Source: Patagioenas fasciata (taxonomy: Eukaryota; Chordata; Aves; Columbiformes; Columbidae). Taken from it: a stretch of 64,000 nucleotides of DNA. The stretch covers positions 50,724,398-50,788,397 of the forward strand of contig NC_092521.1 in NCBI RefSeq assembly GCF_037038585.1. The letters run 5' to 3'. The translations under genes and the position numbers were made by a program. This document shows, piece by piece, positions 25,666-36,219 of the stretch. Each line of letters opens with the position of its first letter. Positions within the stretch are counted from its first letter, which is position 1. The notes beneath the pieces are model-generated. The model saw nothing but the letters and a program-made list of their open reading frames with translations, was not told where the DNA came from and ran no database searches.

Positions 25666-26280
25666 CAAGCTGAGCGTGTGTACAGCTCCTTGCGTGGAGT
25701 AACCTCACTGGCAGCCAGACACCCCAGAGACTGGAGAATTTAGAAAATAAAATATAAAACTAGAGCGATTTTTCCCACGTGTACTCCGGAGATGACATTT
25801 TTCACAAACAAACAGCCTTGCCTCACTTGGACCAACTGGGTTTCTCTGGAGAGCACTGCTGAAGGTCAGGGCATCCCGGCTGGCCTGGCAGGAGTGCAGA
25901 ACAGTGCCCTGGGGCAATGCTGCCGCCTCACCCCTCCGGCTCATCACATCGTGTCCATGGCGAGGCCACTGGACCTGCACTCGCACCATAGCCCACAGGC
26001 ATGCCCAGCCACCCTCAGGGAGACCCTCACCTTCCTCTTGTCTCCGGTGGTATTCTTCTGCTGAGACCGTTTTTTGTTTTGCTAGAGATCAAAGGCAGTG
26101 AGAATAAACATCTCCATCTTCCCTCCGAACATATCCAGCCTAATATGCATGGTATTTTTATTGTGGAAGGGAGCGATTTGTAAGAAGAAATGAAAATCTC
26201 CAGCGTGTCAGCTCATAGGAGCTAATGATGTTTACACAGACATACCACACTGATGGAATAGTCCCAACATCCCCTTCTCA

Positions 26281-26384
26281 GGGCAGGGAGGGGGGAGGAA
26301 AAAAATGGGTGGGGGGTGGAAAAAAGAAAAAAGGAGGAGGGCAGAAAGGAAAAAGAGAAAGGGAGAGACAGGGGAGAGAGGAGT
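26281..26384. repeat. Purine tract (G/A-rich), about 100 bp
   Basis: The plus strand is almost entirely G and A, with only a few interruptions, directly upstream of the CpG island. Such homopurine tracts are common near vertebrate promoters and can adopt triplex structures. It also produces an artificially long, Phe/Ser/Pro-rich open frame on the opposite strand. Confidence 0.8.
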
Positions 26385-26399
26385 GACCCAGGCTCCCCT

Positions 26400-26720
26400 C
26401 CCCCGGCTCTTTCCTGCGCAGCAACCTGTACTTGACCCTCCCGAGCCTGGCTCTGCTCAGCCTCCATCCCGCCCCGCCGGAGCCGCAGCGCTGATACCAG
26501 GCAGCTGATGCGCTGCCTCATCCAAAACACACACTTGGGGGAGGCGCACGCCCACGCCACACTGAAGGGGGGTGGGAGGGGGGCGCCGGGACCGAGCGGG
26601 GCGGCTGGGGGGGGTCGGCACCCACCTTCCCCGCTCCCGACCGGGCCGGGCCGGGATGTGCCGAGCCGCCGCTGCCGCCGCTGTTTGCCAAGCACTACAA
26701 GTGGCGGGAGAAACTGGTCC
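26400..26720. promoter_or_regulatory. CpG island, candidate promoter
   Basis: Roughly thirty CpGs occur in about 320 bases, in blocks such as CCCGCCCCGCCGGAGCCGCA and CCGGGCCGGGCCGGGATGTG, plus a GCC/GCT repeat near 26665-26685. GC boxes (CCCGCCCC type) suggest Sp1-family binding. CpG-poor DNA flanks it on both sides, which marks it off as a discrete island and so a candidate transcription start for an unannotated gene or long noncoding RNA. Open frames across it (minus 26222-26743; plus 26572-27066) are stop-poor because of GC content, are repetitive in composition, and should not be read as proteins without transcript evidence. Confidence 0.55.
26567..26614 (+). other. G-quadruplex-type G runs
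   Basis: Six runs of three or more G occur within 48 bases: 26567-26572, 26574-26576, 26578-26583, 26588-26590, 26598-26601 and 26607-26614. The first four have loops of one to four bases and fit the standard G4 pattern. The cluster lies inside the CpG island, a usual location for promoter quadruplexes. Formation is inferred from pattern only. Confidence 0.65.
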
Positions 26721-29700
26721 ACTTCAGGGTGGAAATATTTCAAATGCTTCGCGGGATGAGAGGGAAGGGAGACTGTCCGGCCAAAATTTGTGGGAGGAGA
26801 GACTGCCCCTTGCCTGGCTCCCGCAGCCCTTCCCAGTGTGTCCCCGTCCCCCTCCCCTCAGCACCCTTTTGAAGGCCACATTTGGGTGGGGGGCACGGTC
26901 AGTGCACCCTGGGGACTGCGAGCATTTGGTGTCACTGGCCCCTTTGCTTTCCCATCCCTTCACCCCTCCGTACACCCTATGGGTGCAGCAGACCACCTCT
27001 GCCAGAAGCACAGCCCCGTGGGCTGCTGGTTTCCCAGTGGCAAGGAGGACTAGTGGGGGTCTCTAGAAGAACATACACTTTTATAAAAGGCAAAGGAAAC
27101 AAGGTGAAAAGTCTGAGAGCTTAAAAAAAAAGTCATTTATGAGTCAAATTTTCACGTTGTCAGAGTCTTTTGGCCTTGGTAGCTCCAAGATGTTACAGTG
27201 CTGTCTAATCCCTGCTACCCCTGTTTCTGCTGCTGTTCAAGTGTGTTAGAAGATGAAGTGGCCAAGTCCAACAGCAGCCACTCTCTACCTGCCCCAACGG
27301 TGTGTTTTTCTCTGTCTTTGTGCTGGGGAACAACTATTAAAACGCATTTCCATGAGTCACAAATTCCACTGTTAAATATGTCTTTGAAAATGCCCGCAAT
27401 GTACACAGTTTCCCTGAATTTTGCCACAGATTTCAAAGAAAAGCCTAGAGTAAAGCCTTTTTTTCTCTCTGTCTCTATTTTTTTTTTTTTTCAATGGGGT
27501 TGTTTCCTGAAGCACAGGCTTGCTTTTAGCAACAGACCAGGTTGCTCTGGACTGACCTATTTCCTACGGAGCTGATTCAAAGCCTCTGGCTGGGTCAGGG
27601 CACCAATGGAAATTTCAGACTGTGCACAAAACAGAAAGGCTGTGGGGAAGTCAAAGTGATAATTAGTTTATTTTTAAAATAGCACTATGGGTAAAACTAC
27701 GTGTGTAATTCCTTGGCTGCAGAACTGCTGAACTCTTACACAGCTAAGGTAGCATTGCTGCTCCAAGAAACTCAGTTTGGAAGCCTCCATCGCTGTTCAT
27801 AGGCCCACCTTCCGCATGGCACCGCTGGTACGAAAATTGACCCCAGAGCATTTGGGGATCGGAGGGGATGTGTTTGTACACAAACCTGTGATGATTTCAT
27901 CAAGAAAATGCCTTTTATCTGAGCCTGCTCGCAGGATGCATCATTAGCTGTGTGGGTGGGAGATAGCTGCTTTTCCACACTGAGAGCTGAGAGGGTTGCC
28001 AGTCTCCTGAGCTTTGAAGCCAGGGATTATTCAATTTTTTTCTCTCTTTTGGCTTCTATAGAAAACACAGATTTTAAACCCACCCTCTGGCTTGAGTTGC
28101 TATTGTCTCAGTGCATCTCTAGAGACAGCACAAACGAAATGCCATGGAACAAATGGCAGCGGAGACTCTTGCAATGGTGTTCCCAGTCAGCCCTCTCGCA
28201 TGGCCACATGCAAGCGGCTGTGAAAATAGCTGCGGATGGAAACAAGTATTGCCCGATTCACCTAGTTTTCAAGATAAGGTTGGATGATTTAATATTCTTC
28301 CAAATCAGGAAGCAGCCTTCAGAATTCAAGCATGTGTTACATGTTTAAAACCATGTTGCTGAAGGCTGGTACCACATAGGCTCTCTCAGTTCTGAAACAT
28401 CGCAGAGTCACAGGGTGCAGAGTTTCAACCGTGCAGGGGATGTGACCTTGGTGGCTCTAGTCAGCAGACTGTCCGCTGCTTTCCCTAATTTACCCGAGCC
28501 GTTGTCCCAACACGCGTTTACCAAGGAAAAGCCTTCAGAGCATGGCTTGGGACAAAAGAGCAAAGTCACCTTGCACCACAAAAGAGTGGCGCTGTTATTT
28601 TTTCTGCTCAGGAAACGTAAGCAAATCTGTGCCAAGCACCCAATTCTGTGATTGTAACTAGGACAGTCATGAATGTTCTTGCGGGACTGACGTGGTCACT
28701 GATGTCCAGACCTCTGTCTGGGATTTAGTGTCCCGTAGCTGGGCTTTGCACCTCTCTGCAGTTCCTCTTATCCATAAGTCTTCCATTTTTTTCAGATTTC
28801 TAAGCAAATACATGCCAGACTAAAAAAAAAAAAGTCAAGTAGCCCTATTTTGAAGTCAGTCCCTCAGTAAAACCCACTCCACATCAGATAAATTGAAGTG
28901 CTCTGATATAAATCAGTTCCCAAGGCTCCCAATTCTCCCATCCTTTGGCACACTGTAGGGCATCTACCCACGTGTGGTGTCTCAGTGCTGTTCACCTCAC
29001 TGGTGAATAGCCTTGATTTGCTTCTCCACTTAGAAGCTGGTAAGACTGCAACACCTTTTCTCATATAAGACAACATGATCCTGAACAAGGTATAAGGAAA
29101 CAGACAGACAAAAAACTCCTTATTAGAGAAAAGCACCCACATATCCAGTTTCTCCCCCATTCAAGACCTTGTTTTCTGTGTGTAACCTGATGCTGGATGC
29201 TGCATGGATTATTTTAATAGCTTCATGCACAGATTGAGGTGCACCTTGTTTCTGCCCTCCTTCTTCCCGTTTTTACCTTCATATTCTATTCCTTTCACTG
29301 CAAATTCAGAAGCTCAGTTGTAACTTATGTTGTTGACATTATATGTTTGCCAAGTTTTGGTATTTCAGCATTCATGCAGCTCCAGTTTCATTCTGTTTCC
29401 TCAATGTGCTTTATCCCTTTTATCTTTGGCCTTATTAATGTGATTGCCCTGTGACAACAGTTGCTGGAAGACGTACAGGAGGGCTGGAACAGTCCATGTT
29501 TCCCAGTGACTGCTGAATGCTGCTTTCACAGTGACAGTACCCCAGTAGGAGAGAGCAGGGGAGCCCATGCTGCCATCCTGCCCTCTCCCCAAAGTTATTC
29601 AGCTCAGCTCTGCTCCTGGCAGGGAGATGGGTGTCTTCCCTGGGGACTTAGCTAGCTCTGCTAAGGACACCCCAAAGCAACCCAGCAAAACAGACTTTTG

Positions 29701-31106
29701 CAGTTCATTAAATAGCAAACGGACAGGTTTGTCTTCTATTTATTTCTCCTTTTATCCTGCTAGCAAGGGATCATCAATATGCAGACAGTATCTTACACTC
29801 TCAGATGAACTGCATCTGTACAGACTCATTCAGACACAGGCTATAAATACCCGCCGCCTGTGTGCCGACTGCCTCCACACTCCCGGGGTGCCTCTTCCAG
29901 GGCAGACTTTCCAAAAGGCTTTTGGAAAGATCCTCGTGCGGTGCCCAGACCACGCTGGGACAAGACCTGAGGTCTATGATTAGTAGTATATGAACACTGC
30001 TATGGCAGGGACACCAACCACTTACCTTCTCCATTTTATACCTATGTGATTTCAGTGCTGTGATTTAAGTAGGTTCCCTGTCAACCAGGACATAAATTAC
30101 AGCCAGCACTCTGGCGCAGGACTTTGGGAGCCATTCAGGGCATTTCCCTTTCCAGGGATTAGTTTCCTCCATAGCAACTTGCTAAAGTAATGCCTTCCTC
30201 CTTCCCACTGCCCTCAACTTCATGTTAAAGACACTGTTAACCTGGTACTGCCCTTCTCTTAATCCAGACATAGGAAAACAGACCAAGATGTGAAGAAAGA
30301 GTTAAAGAATTAACTTAGAGGTATCTAATTTTCAGAATTTTGCCTAATCCAGCTTTCCAGTTTAGCATTCATTTTCCCCGCCCTTTGTATATACCAGTTT
30401 TAGTCCTTTATCTCTCCCACTTCTAAATATTTTACTGGAGTTTTGTTTTATACAGCTGAGAGGAATGCTGTTCTGATAAAACAGGGCTATAATCTCCTCG
30501 GGCTGCATTTCCTTAGTTCCCACTCTTCATCTGTAGCTTTTAAACAAAAAATCTTTACTAGATGAAAATAAAGACGGTGAATTTCAGTGGTACATTTAAT
30601 AATTCATAAATCAAATGAAGTTCAAACAGGTTCAAAGTTTAAAAGTTTAAAAGTTTTGCTGAAGCTTTAAAGTTTAAACTGTCAGAGACTTTGACAAAAA
30701 ACTTTTCCTGTCTGGAATATTTAAGATTGTTAAACTATATTACATGCATGGCTATTGCTACATCTTTTCAACCAAAAATTTATCTTCTAAAAGAATAGTG
30801 ATTTTCTGTTTTCTTTAAATAAATGTTACATATGCAGTATAAAGAAGCATATTATTAGGCTAAAGAAGATCCCAGCTACATAACCTGCATATTATACAAA
30901 GATTTTTTCAGGCCAACTTACTTTAGCCCTCGAGAAATCACTTGATTTATTAATGCTGCTACATACTAGAGGGGTAGAAAAGGTCTCCTCTTAATGGCTT
31001 GGCCATTATAAAAAAAAGAATTCAGATGAGTGTACGCAACTACAAAGTCTGAAAAGCATTAAGTTTTCTGCACGATGTCCTTCCAAACTTCAGAAAATAC
31101 TGAGGA

Positions 31107-31190
31107 CCCAATTCTGTTCTTGCTCATTCCAGTATCAATATCAAAGTCAGAAATAATGCCACTGAAAACAGTGAATTTGTATGTGATCTT
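31107..31190. repeat. Ancient sauropsid repeat scrap (weak)
   Basis: The words CCCAATTCTGTTCTTGCTCA and GCCACTGAAAACAGTGAAT are in the order expected for the reverse of the old bird/reptile repeat also suspected near 16.0 and 44.4 kb. Divergence is high and this is a tentative call from memory. Confidence 0.2.
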
Positions 31191-31294
31191 GTTTATGCAG
31201 ACTTGATTTTATTTATGTATTCATGGATCTCTTTATTCGTATTTTCATCATTCCCAAAGCATTTAAAGCATTTTCAGAAATATATGCATTTCAT

Positions 31295-31318
31295 TAATTG
31301 CATTTCTGAATGCAATTA
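31295..31318. repeat. Inverted repeat with TTGCAT/ATGCAA arms
   Basis: The arm TAATTGCATT (31295-31304) and its exact reverse complement AATGCAATTA (31309-31318) surround a TCTG spacer. Each arm carries an ATGCAAT word overlapping a TAATT, which resembles POU/homeodomain or C/EBP half-sites. It sits in the AT-rich frame-free block and is a plausible but unproven protein-binding palindrome. Confidence 0.6.
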
Positions 31319-32942
31319 TAACTCTAAATGAGATTCCGTGGAATGAAGATGTTATGAATAGCATATTAAGCAGATGCTCGCACCTATAAAGAGGGACAAA
31401 TTTCCCTTGGGGACAAATTGGCATGGCATCAGGGGAACATCACCAGCATCCAGTGGCTGTAGCCCAGGCACAGCTCAGACGTAAGCACCACCAGTAAATC
31501 TAGAATTAGACATATCTCTCCGTCTTTAAAAATCACGTGCATTGTATCTGTGACTATTAGCATCTAAAATTAATATAGTTTTCATGAATGAGCTTATGAA
31601 GTAAGCTGTTTATTATGGTAGAAGCAGAAGCATTAATAGCTTTAAATGGCTTTAACTGACAGTAGTCTGATAGCTGGAATAAATGGAAACAGGCATTATA
31701 TGCACCTTAACTTCTCAGGGGAATCGGGATGGGAAAGAATGAAGCAAGGGAGAAAAGCAGTCACCAATTCCTGACGTAGCATAAGGTGGCAGTAAGAAAT
31801 GCGTGTCTCAGACCACTTCTGAAACAGAGTTATTTTTGACTCTCAGATGCAGACCAGTTACAATGCTAAGAGTTCAGCAGAGAGCAGAGTCATGTTCTTC
31901 CATCAGTCAGGAATCCCTCACTCCTTCTAATAAGTGCAGATTTTTTCCAGCGAGCTGCAGGGAATGTTATACATATGTCACAAGACTTTTCTCCAGCCTC
32001 TTGGACTGCCTCACCCTCGCTGAAGTTAACAGTGAATAAAGGACAGTTTCCCAGCGTCCTGCTCTAGCAGATTTTTGCCGTCCCCCACCCAGGGCCCATT
32101 GGAATAGCGTGTGAATTGTGGTGTGAATAATCTACAATTTGTCATTTTGCCTGCCCCAGGATCATTTGCAAAATGTCAATAAAGGAAAGATACAAAACTA
32201 GCCAAAAAAAGTTATTTAAGACTATGTATTTGTGGAATTGTGTTCATTCAATGCAATTAATAGACCTTACGATACATCCAGCAAAAAACTAGGCACCTAC
32301 AAGTACAGTATGTGTAATGGGTAGTAGTAGTAGAAACCAGAATGAAACACTGAATATATCGTGAGGGAAGAGGGCTAGGTACCTCCAAAGGACAGTCCAA
32401 AAACATCTCCATGCTGAGCTGGAAACTGCCTGTGAGCAGAAAGCACTTGCACAAGGTGGATCTAAATCCTAATTCACCACCTGCCCTCCACCAGGGAACC
32501 CTGGGTATCTGAATTAAGGTCTGTAATATGGTACCACTAGCCCCACAGGAACCTGTTGAAGTTGGGTGCCTACAGATTTGCAGTTATGGGTTTCTAGGAC
32601 TAGGCAGCTAAATACATGTTTTCCATCTTTCAATGTTGGGCTTAAAAGCTTGAGATCCCTCTATGTTCATTTTGGAGCTGTTGCTTAAACAAAATAACAT
32701 GACTTGGCACTGTCTTTGCCCATAATACAGTTTTGTCTAATTTCCGTCCGTTTAGCATCATCAACTTGGAACTGACTTACTTTGCCATCCTAAATACCAA
32801 TGAATTGCTGAATGACTCTTTTATAATTTGCTGCCTGGGAAGAGGCGGTAGTCATGACAAGAGTATAAATAAATTGAAGTTCATTATTTCTGTCAGCTAA
32901 AGCAGTCAACATAAATAGGTTGTATGGAGCTTTTTATTTCAG

Positions 32943-33325
32943 GGACTGCTAACCGGTATGGCCATCACCCAAGTTGGTCCTTGCTGGTTGTGCTAAATGA
33001 AAAACCTTCACAAGCCCTATGGCAAAGGGAAATCCGTCAGCCATACAAAACAAACAATGCTACAAGATATCTTCTGCCTAATTTCCAGGCCACAGCTCTT
33101 TGGGGACTGCTTTGCATTCTTGTGGTGGCTTGCCTCTTTGGCATCCTTCTTGCTTGGCTTATCTGGGGAGAAAAAGGGCTTGTTCCTACACCAGAAAGAA
33201 AGTGGACAGGGCCACACCAGAAGGGACATTTTCAACAAGGAGCCCTACAAACATCTTTCCTTGGTGGAAGAGAGAATCATTATATTCCTCTCCCAGTTTA
33301 CAGTTTATGTGATTCCCAAGTTTAG
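32943..33325 (+). CDS. Candidate terminal exon, membrane protein C-terminus
   Basis: A polypyrimidine-plus-AG acceptor (TTTTTATTTCAG) ends at 32942 and is followed by an open frame of about 127 codons to a TAG at 33323-33325. Numbering the continuous frame from the ATG at 32924, there is an N-linked glycosylation sequon at N45-A46-T47. Residues about 58-81 form one hydrophobic membrane-spanning segment. A basic, polar tail of about 50 residues follows and ends D-S-Q-V, which fits a class I PDZ-binding terminus. This reads like the last exon of a type I membrane protein: sequon outside, tail inside. I do not recognise the family and see no upstream exon that joins it. A second frame over the same bases is also hydrophobic, so a T-rich chance frame remains possible. 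Confidence 0.25.
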
Positions 33326-33422
33326 ATATTGTAGGCAACTTGTGTCCAAGGCTGAAACAGGAAAGAGGGCAGCTGGTCCTGTGACAGGTCCAGCACTAGA
33401 AAGCATGAAAATAGTTCTAATC

Positions 33423-33514
33423 ATGGAGAAGTTCTGGCAACATCATTTGCAATGTTTAGGCCTCTTCCTCGTGTGCTTGTTACCAGCCCAAACCGGGGAT
33501 ACAGATCCAGTAAG
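33423..33514 (+). CDS. Candidate first exon with signal peptide
   Basis: An ATG at 33423 has a strong start context (A at -3, G at +4). It begins a short peptide with a polar amino end, a hydrophobic core (LGLFLVCLLP) and a small-residue cleavage-like region (AQTG before D), the build of a secretory signal peptide. A plausible splice donor, AAG followed by GTATGG, lies after 33514, with an alternative after 33509. Otherwise the frame stops at 33533. It starts only about 100 bases after the candidate terminal exon on the same strand. If both are real, this would be the head of a second gene placed tail-to-head. No downstream partner exon is identified. Confidence 0.2.
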
Positions 33515-36198
33515 GTATGGTTTAAAAGTTTAGGGATGAATAAAAGGCTGAGCCCAAGAACTGCTGAACAAATTACACGCTTTCAGCAAGCTGGATGAGA
33601 AGACTAATCTGGTTAAGCTTGGAAGAACAAGAAAAATAGCTTCTCATGTTCTAGCCAGATACCTCTGGTACCAGGCTGTGGAAAAAAGAAAGCAAACATC
33701 TGTCTGCTAGCCCTCGGAAACAGTTTGCTCTGAGCCGTGTTCTTCACAAAGCCTGAAAGCTGCTTAATCACATAGTCCCTGCTTTTAGTTCTGGTAGCAT
33801 TCATCTAATGGACCATGATGCTGCAGGGTGTGCAGAAGGACAGGACCCAGCCATCCTTCTGGGCTACTGTTCCTTGCCTATCTGCAAGATGACCTCCAGA
33901 CCTGATAGCTTCCAGCAGATCCCTTGCCTGCATGTGGCAGAGGTTTCACACCGCTCTCCAGTCACTGCTGTAGCAGGAGTGCAGGAGCAGCAGGAGACCA
34001 AGGAGCTGAAGTGGCCCTTGAGCGGGTGTTTTTGAGGCATTCTCCTCAGTGCTGCTCTACTCGCAGTTGCTGTCGCTGGAGTGAGTCTGGGAATGTTCCT
34101 CGTGCCCAGGCAAAGAGCAGGAGGGGCTCAGCTTCACGCTTGCTGCCAGAAAACTTTGCAACACCCACCATTTAGCCAATTCCTGGCATTTAAAAGAGTA
34201 TAGGGATGGGAACGTTCAAAACTAATGAGCCTACTTTGGCTGTCCCATGAATGGGCCTCGTTACTCTAATTCGCTAGCAGACATTGGCAGGCTCCCATTA
34301 GCTAACCAGTTTATGTGATGCAGGCTTTGGAGACATATTATCTTTTTTTTGTACTGCATGCTGAGATAGAACAGTGCCTTCTGACTACTTTTAATGAAGC
34401 AAATGTCTGAAGTCCTGTTTTGCAAATGCTTAGCCTATTTTAATATATCCCAGTAACATAGTTTGAGCCTCTGGGTTTTGAAGACAAAAAGATAGGTTTC
34501 CTGGGAAGAGGTTGGATTTTACTGGCCTTAAAGGAAATAAATTCTGCTTTTTGTAACAATCATCACCACTATGCTTAGGTAACAAAACAAAACCCCAAAT
34601 GTTCAGAGGAGTCTATCAAATCTGAGTGAAAAAAAAGACTTGAATCTAGTTGAGGAGACAAAGAAGAATGCAGTGACAAAGAGTTCTGTGGACCTGGCCC
34701 TCAATCACAAAAAATAATGGAGTGCCTTATTACACCATCTAATACCAGTGTATTTTAGCAAGGAAATTGTACTGTCATGGCTTTTAGTTGCTGGGTTGGT
34801 TTTGTTTTGTTTCTCCTGTATGACAGTTGAAACCTTACACAAACCCTAAGACTCCTATGTCATCAGACAGGATGAAGCTGAGGAAAAAAACTGCAGAAAA
34901 TGGAGTCGGTCTTCTGATACAGTGAATTTCTGTGCATGATTTACTGGCCTGAGCTGTGAGAGTGACAAAGGAGAGGTGCCATTGGGCACTGCAGTGCCTG
35001 AGCTGTCCCACCAGTAAACCCCCCAGCCTGTCACCATAGTGACTTGGAGGTGGTACAGAGAGGAGAGTGGATCTTGTATGAAACTCCTCTTTTCCAGCAC
35101 AACGTACCAACTTTTAAAAGTCAGCTGGCGGACGTGAGTTCCCTTAGTTTCTTTAACACCTCCCCAGAGCTGTGTAGACTTCACACTTTCATTACATGCT
35201 GGGAGGAACAAGTGTCATCATTTCAGTCTGCATTTCTGCACGAGAGAGAAAAGGACCTCCTTTTGTTTGTTTGATGCTGGACTTTACACCAGGTTTGTTT
35301 GACAAGGGATTTGCACTTCTGGCTGCACAGGCAGGTCCCACCAGAGTCAAGGAGAAAGGCACCAGGGGTGCAGCATCCTGCCCTTCTGCCTGGTCCCAGC
35401 CTTGGCTGCACACAAACTCAGATGATGTTCATCCAGATCCATGCTAAGCTGCTTCATGGAGCTAGACCATCAGGATAGTATTCATTTGGTTTGTTTTCCA
35501 GCCTAATGGGAGAAGACAGGATGGCCAAGCCCTGTCTTAGGTCAGTTTTGGCTGCTGTGGAAATCTAACTTTCATTCTAGAAATGTGATGGTCATTCCCT
35601 ATACACTTTTCTTTTAGTTCACACCGGTCATTTTTCTGCGGACTGCTATCATCTCTCTCTCACTTGCTTGTGTTCCCACTGGATGCACATAGATTTCCAA
35701 GAAAATTTCTTCTGAAGGTACGTTGCTGGTCTGATCTCAGTGCAGTGCTCCAATTTTAATGACCTTTGGTCCCCGACACTGAAAATAGCCTCCTGAAATC
35801 AATGAGATTCCCTGCAGAGTCACAGTCTCTCCAGTGTTAATCAAGATCTTGCTTGCAAATGGTGCAAGCAGCCCCAGACATCTGGTTGCATGACCTCGTT
35901 GAAGACGGTTACGCAAAACCTGGAGCTTACTGAAGACTCTTCTGCAGTCACTGGTGCTGTGCTACAAGGCTGCATCACTGCTGCTCCAGGGAAAAACTGA
36001 AGATGATGGGGTGGCATGTGTGTGCGTAAGAAGCCTTTGGGCAGCAGACTCTCTGTTTCCAGGTGCAGGACATAGAAAGAAACCAGATGGTTCTAAGTCT
36101 CATTTTGAGTCTGCAACAACTTTTGTATCCTCACCTCCATCTTTTAAATTATTAAAAAAGAAAATCTGCTGTGGAGGCAACCCTTTTCCAAAATCACA

Positions 36199-36219
36199 GG
36201 GTGATCTCCCAGATCACCC
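36199..36219. repeat. Short perfect hairpin, 9-bp arms
   Basis: GGGTGATCT (36199-36207) and AGATCACCC (36211-36219) are exact reverse complements separated by CCC. The word GATCTCCCAGATCA within it recurs at about 39898-39911, where the flanks differ. No function is evident. Confidence 0.7.

Larger units (their letters stand above)
26721..32940. other. Noncoding; AT-rich desert at 30.0-31.8 kb
   Basis: No gene is supported. The CpG-rich DNA tapers off by about 27060, after which composition becomes AT-rich. 30035-31800 has no open frame of note and many TAAT, TTAAA and ATGCAAT-type words, a composition common in conserved noncoding enhancers and large introns. A T tract lies at 27479-27491. 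Confidence 0.55.

Noticed and set aside
26222-26743. 173-codon minus-strand frame across the CpG island
   Set aside because: Low-complexity Pro/Gly/Ser/Phe composition created by GC-rich and homopurine DNA; no homology recognised.
26572-27066. 164-codon plus-strand frame starting in the CpG island
   Set aside because: GC-rich, stop-poor sequence; composition biased, no domain, and overlapping frames on both strands are also open.
32997-33533. 178-codon plus-strand frame over the membrane-exon candidate
   Set aside because: Taken as a whole it mixes an out-of-frame hydrophobic shadow with the separate signal-peptide candidate at its end. Only the latter has start-site and donor support.
32943-33533. 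Endogenous retroviral envelope remnant
   Set aside because: A hydrophobic segment followed by a signal peptide is the wrong order for an envelope gene, and no LTR, primer-binding site or gag/pol similarity is visible nearby.
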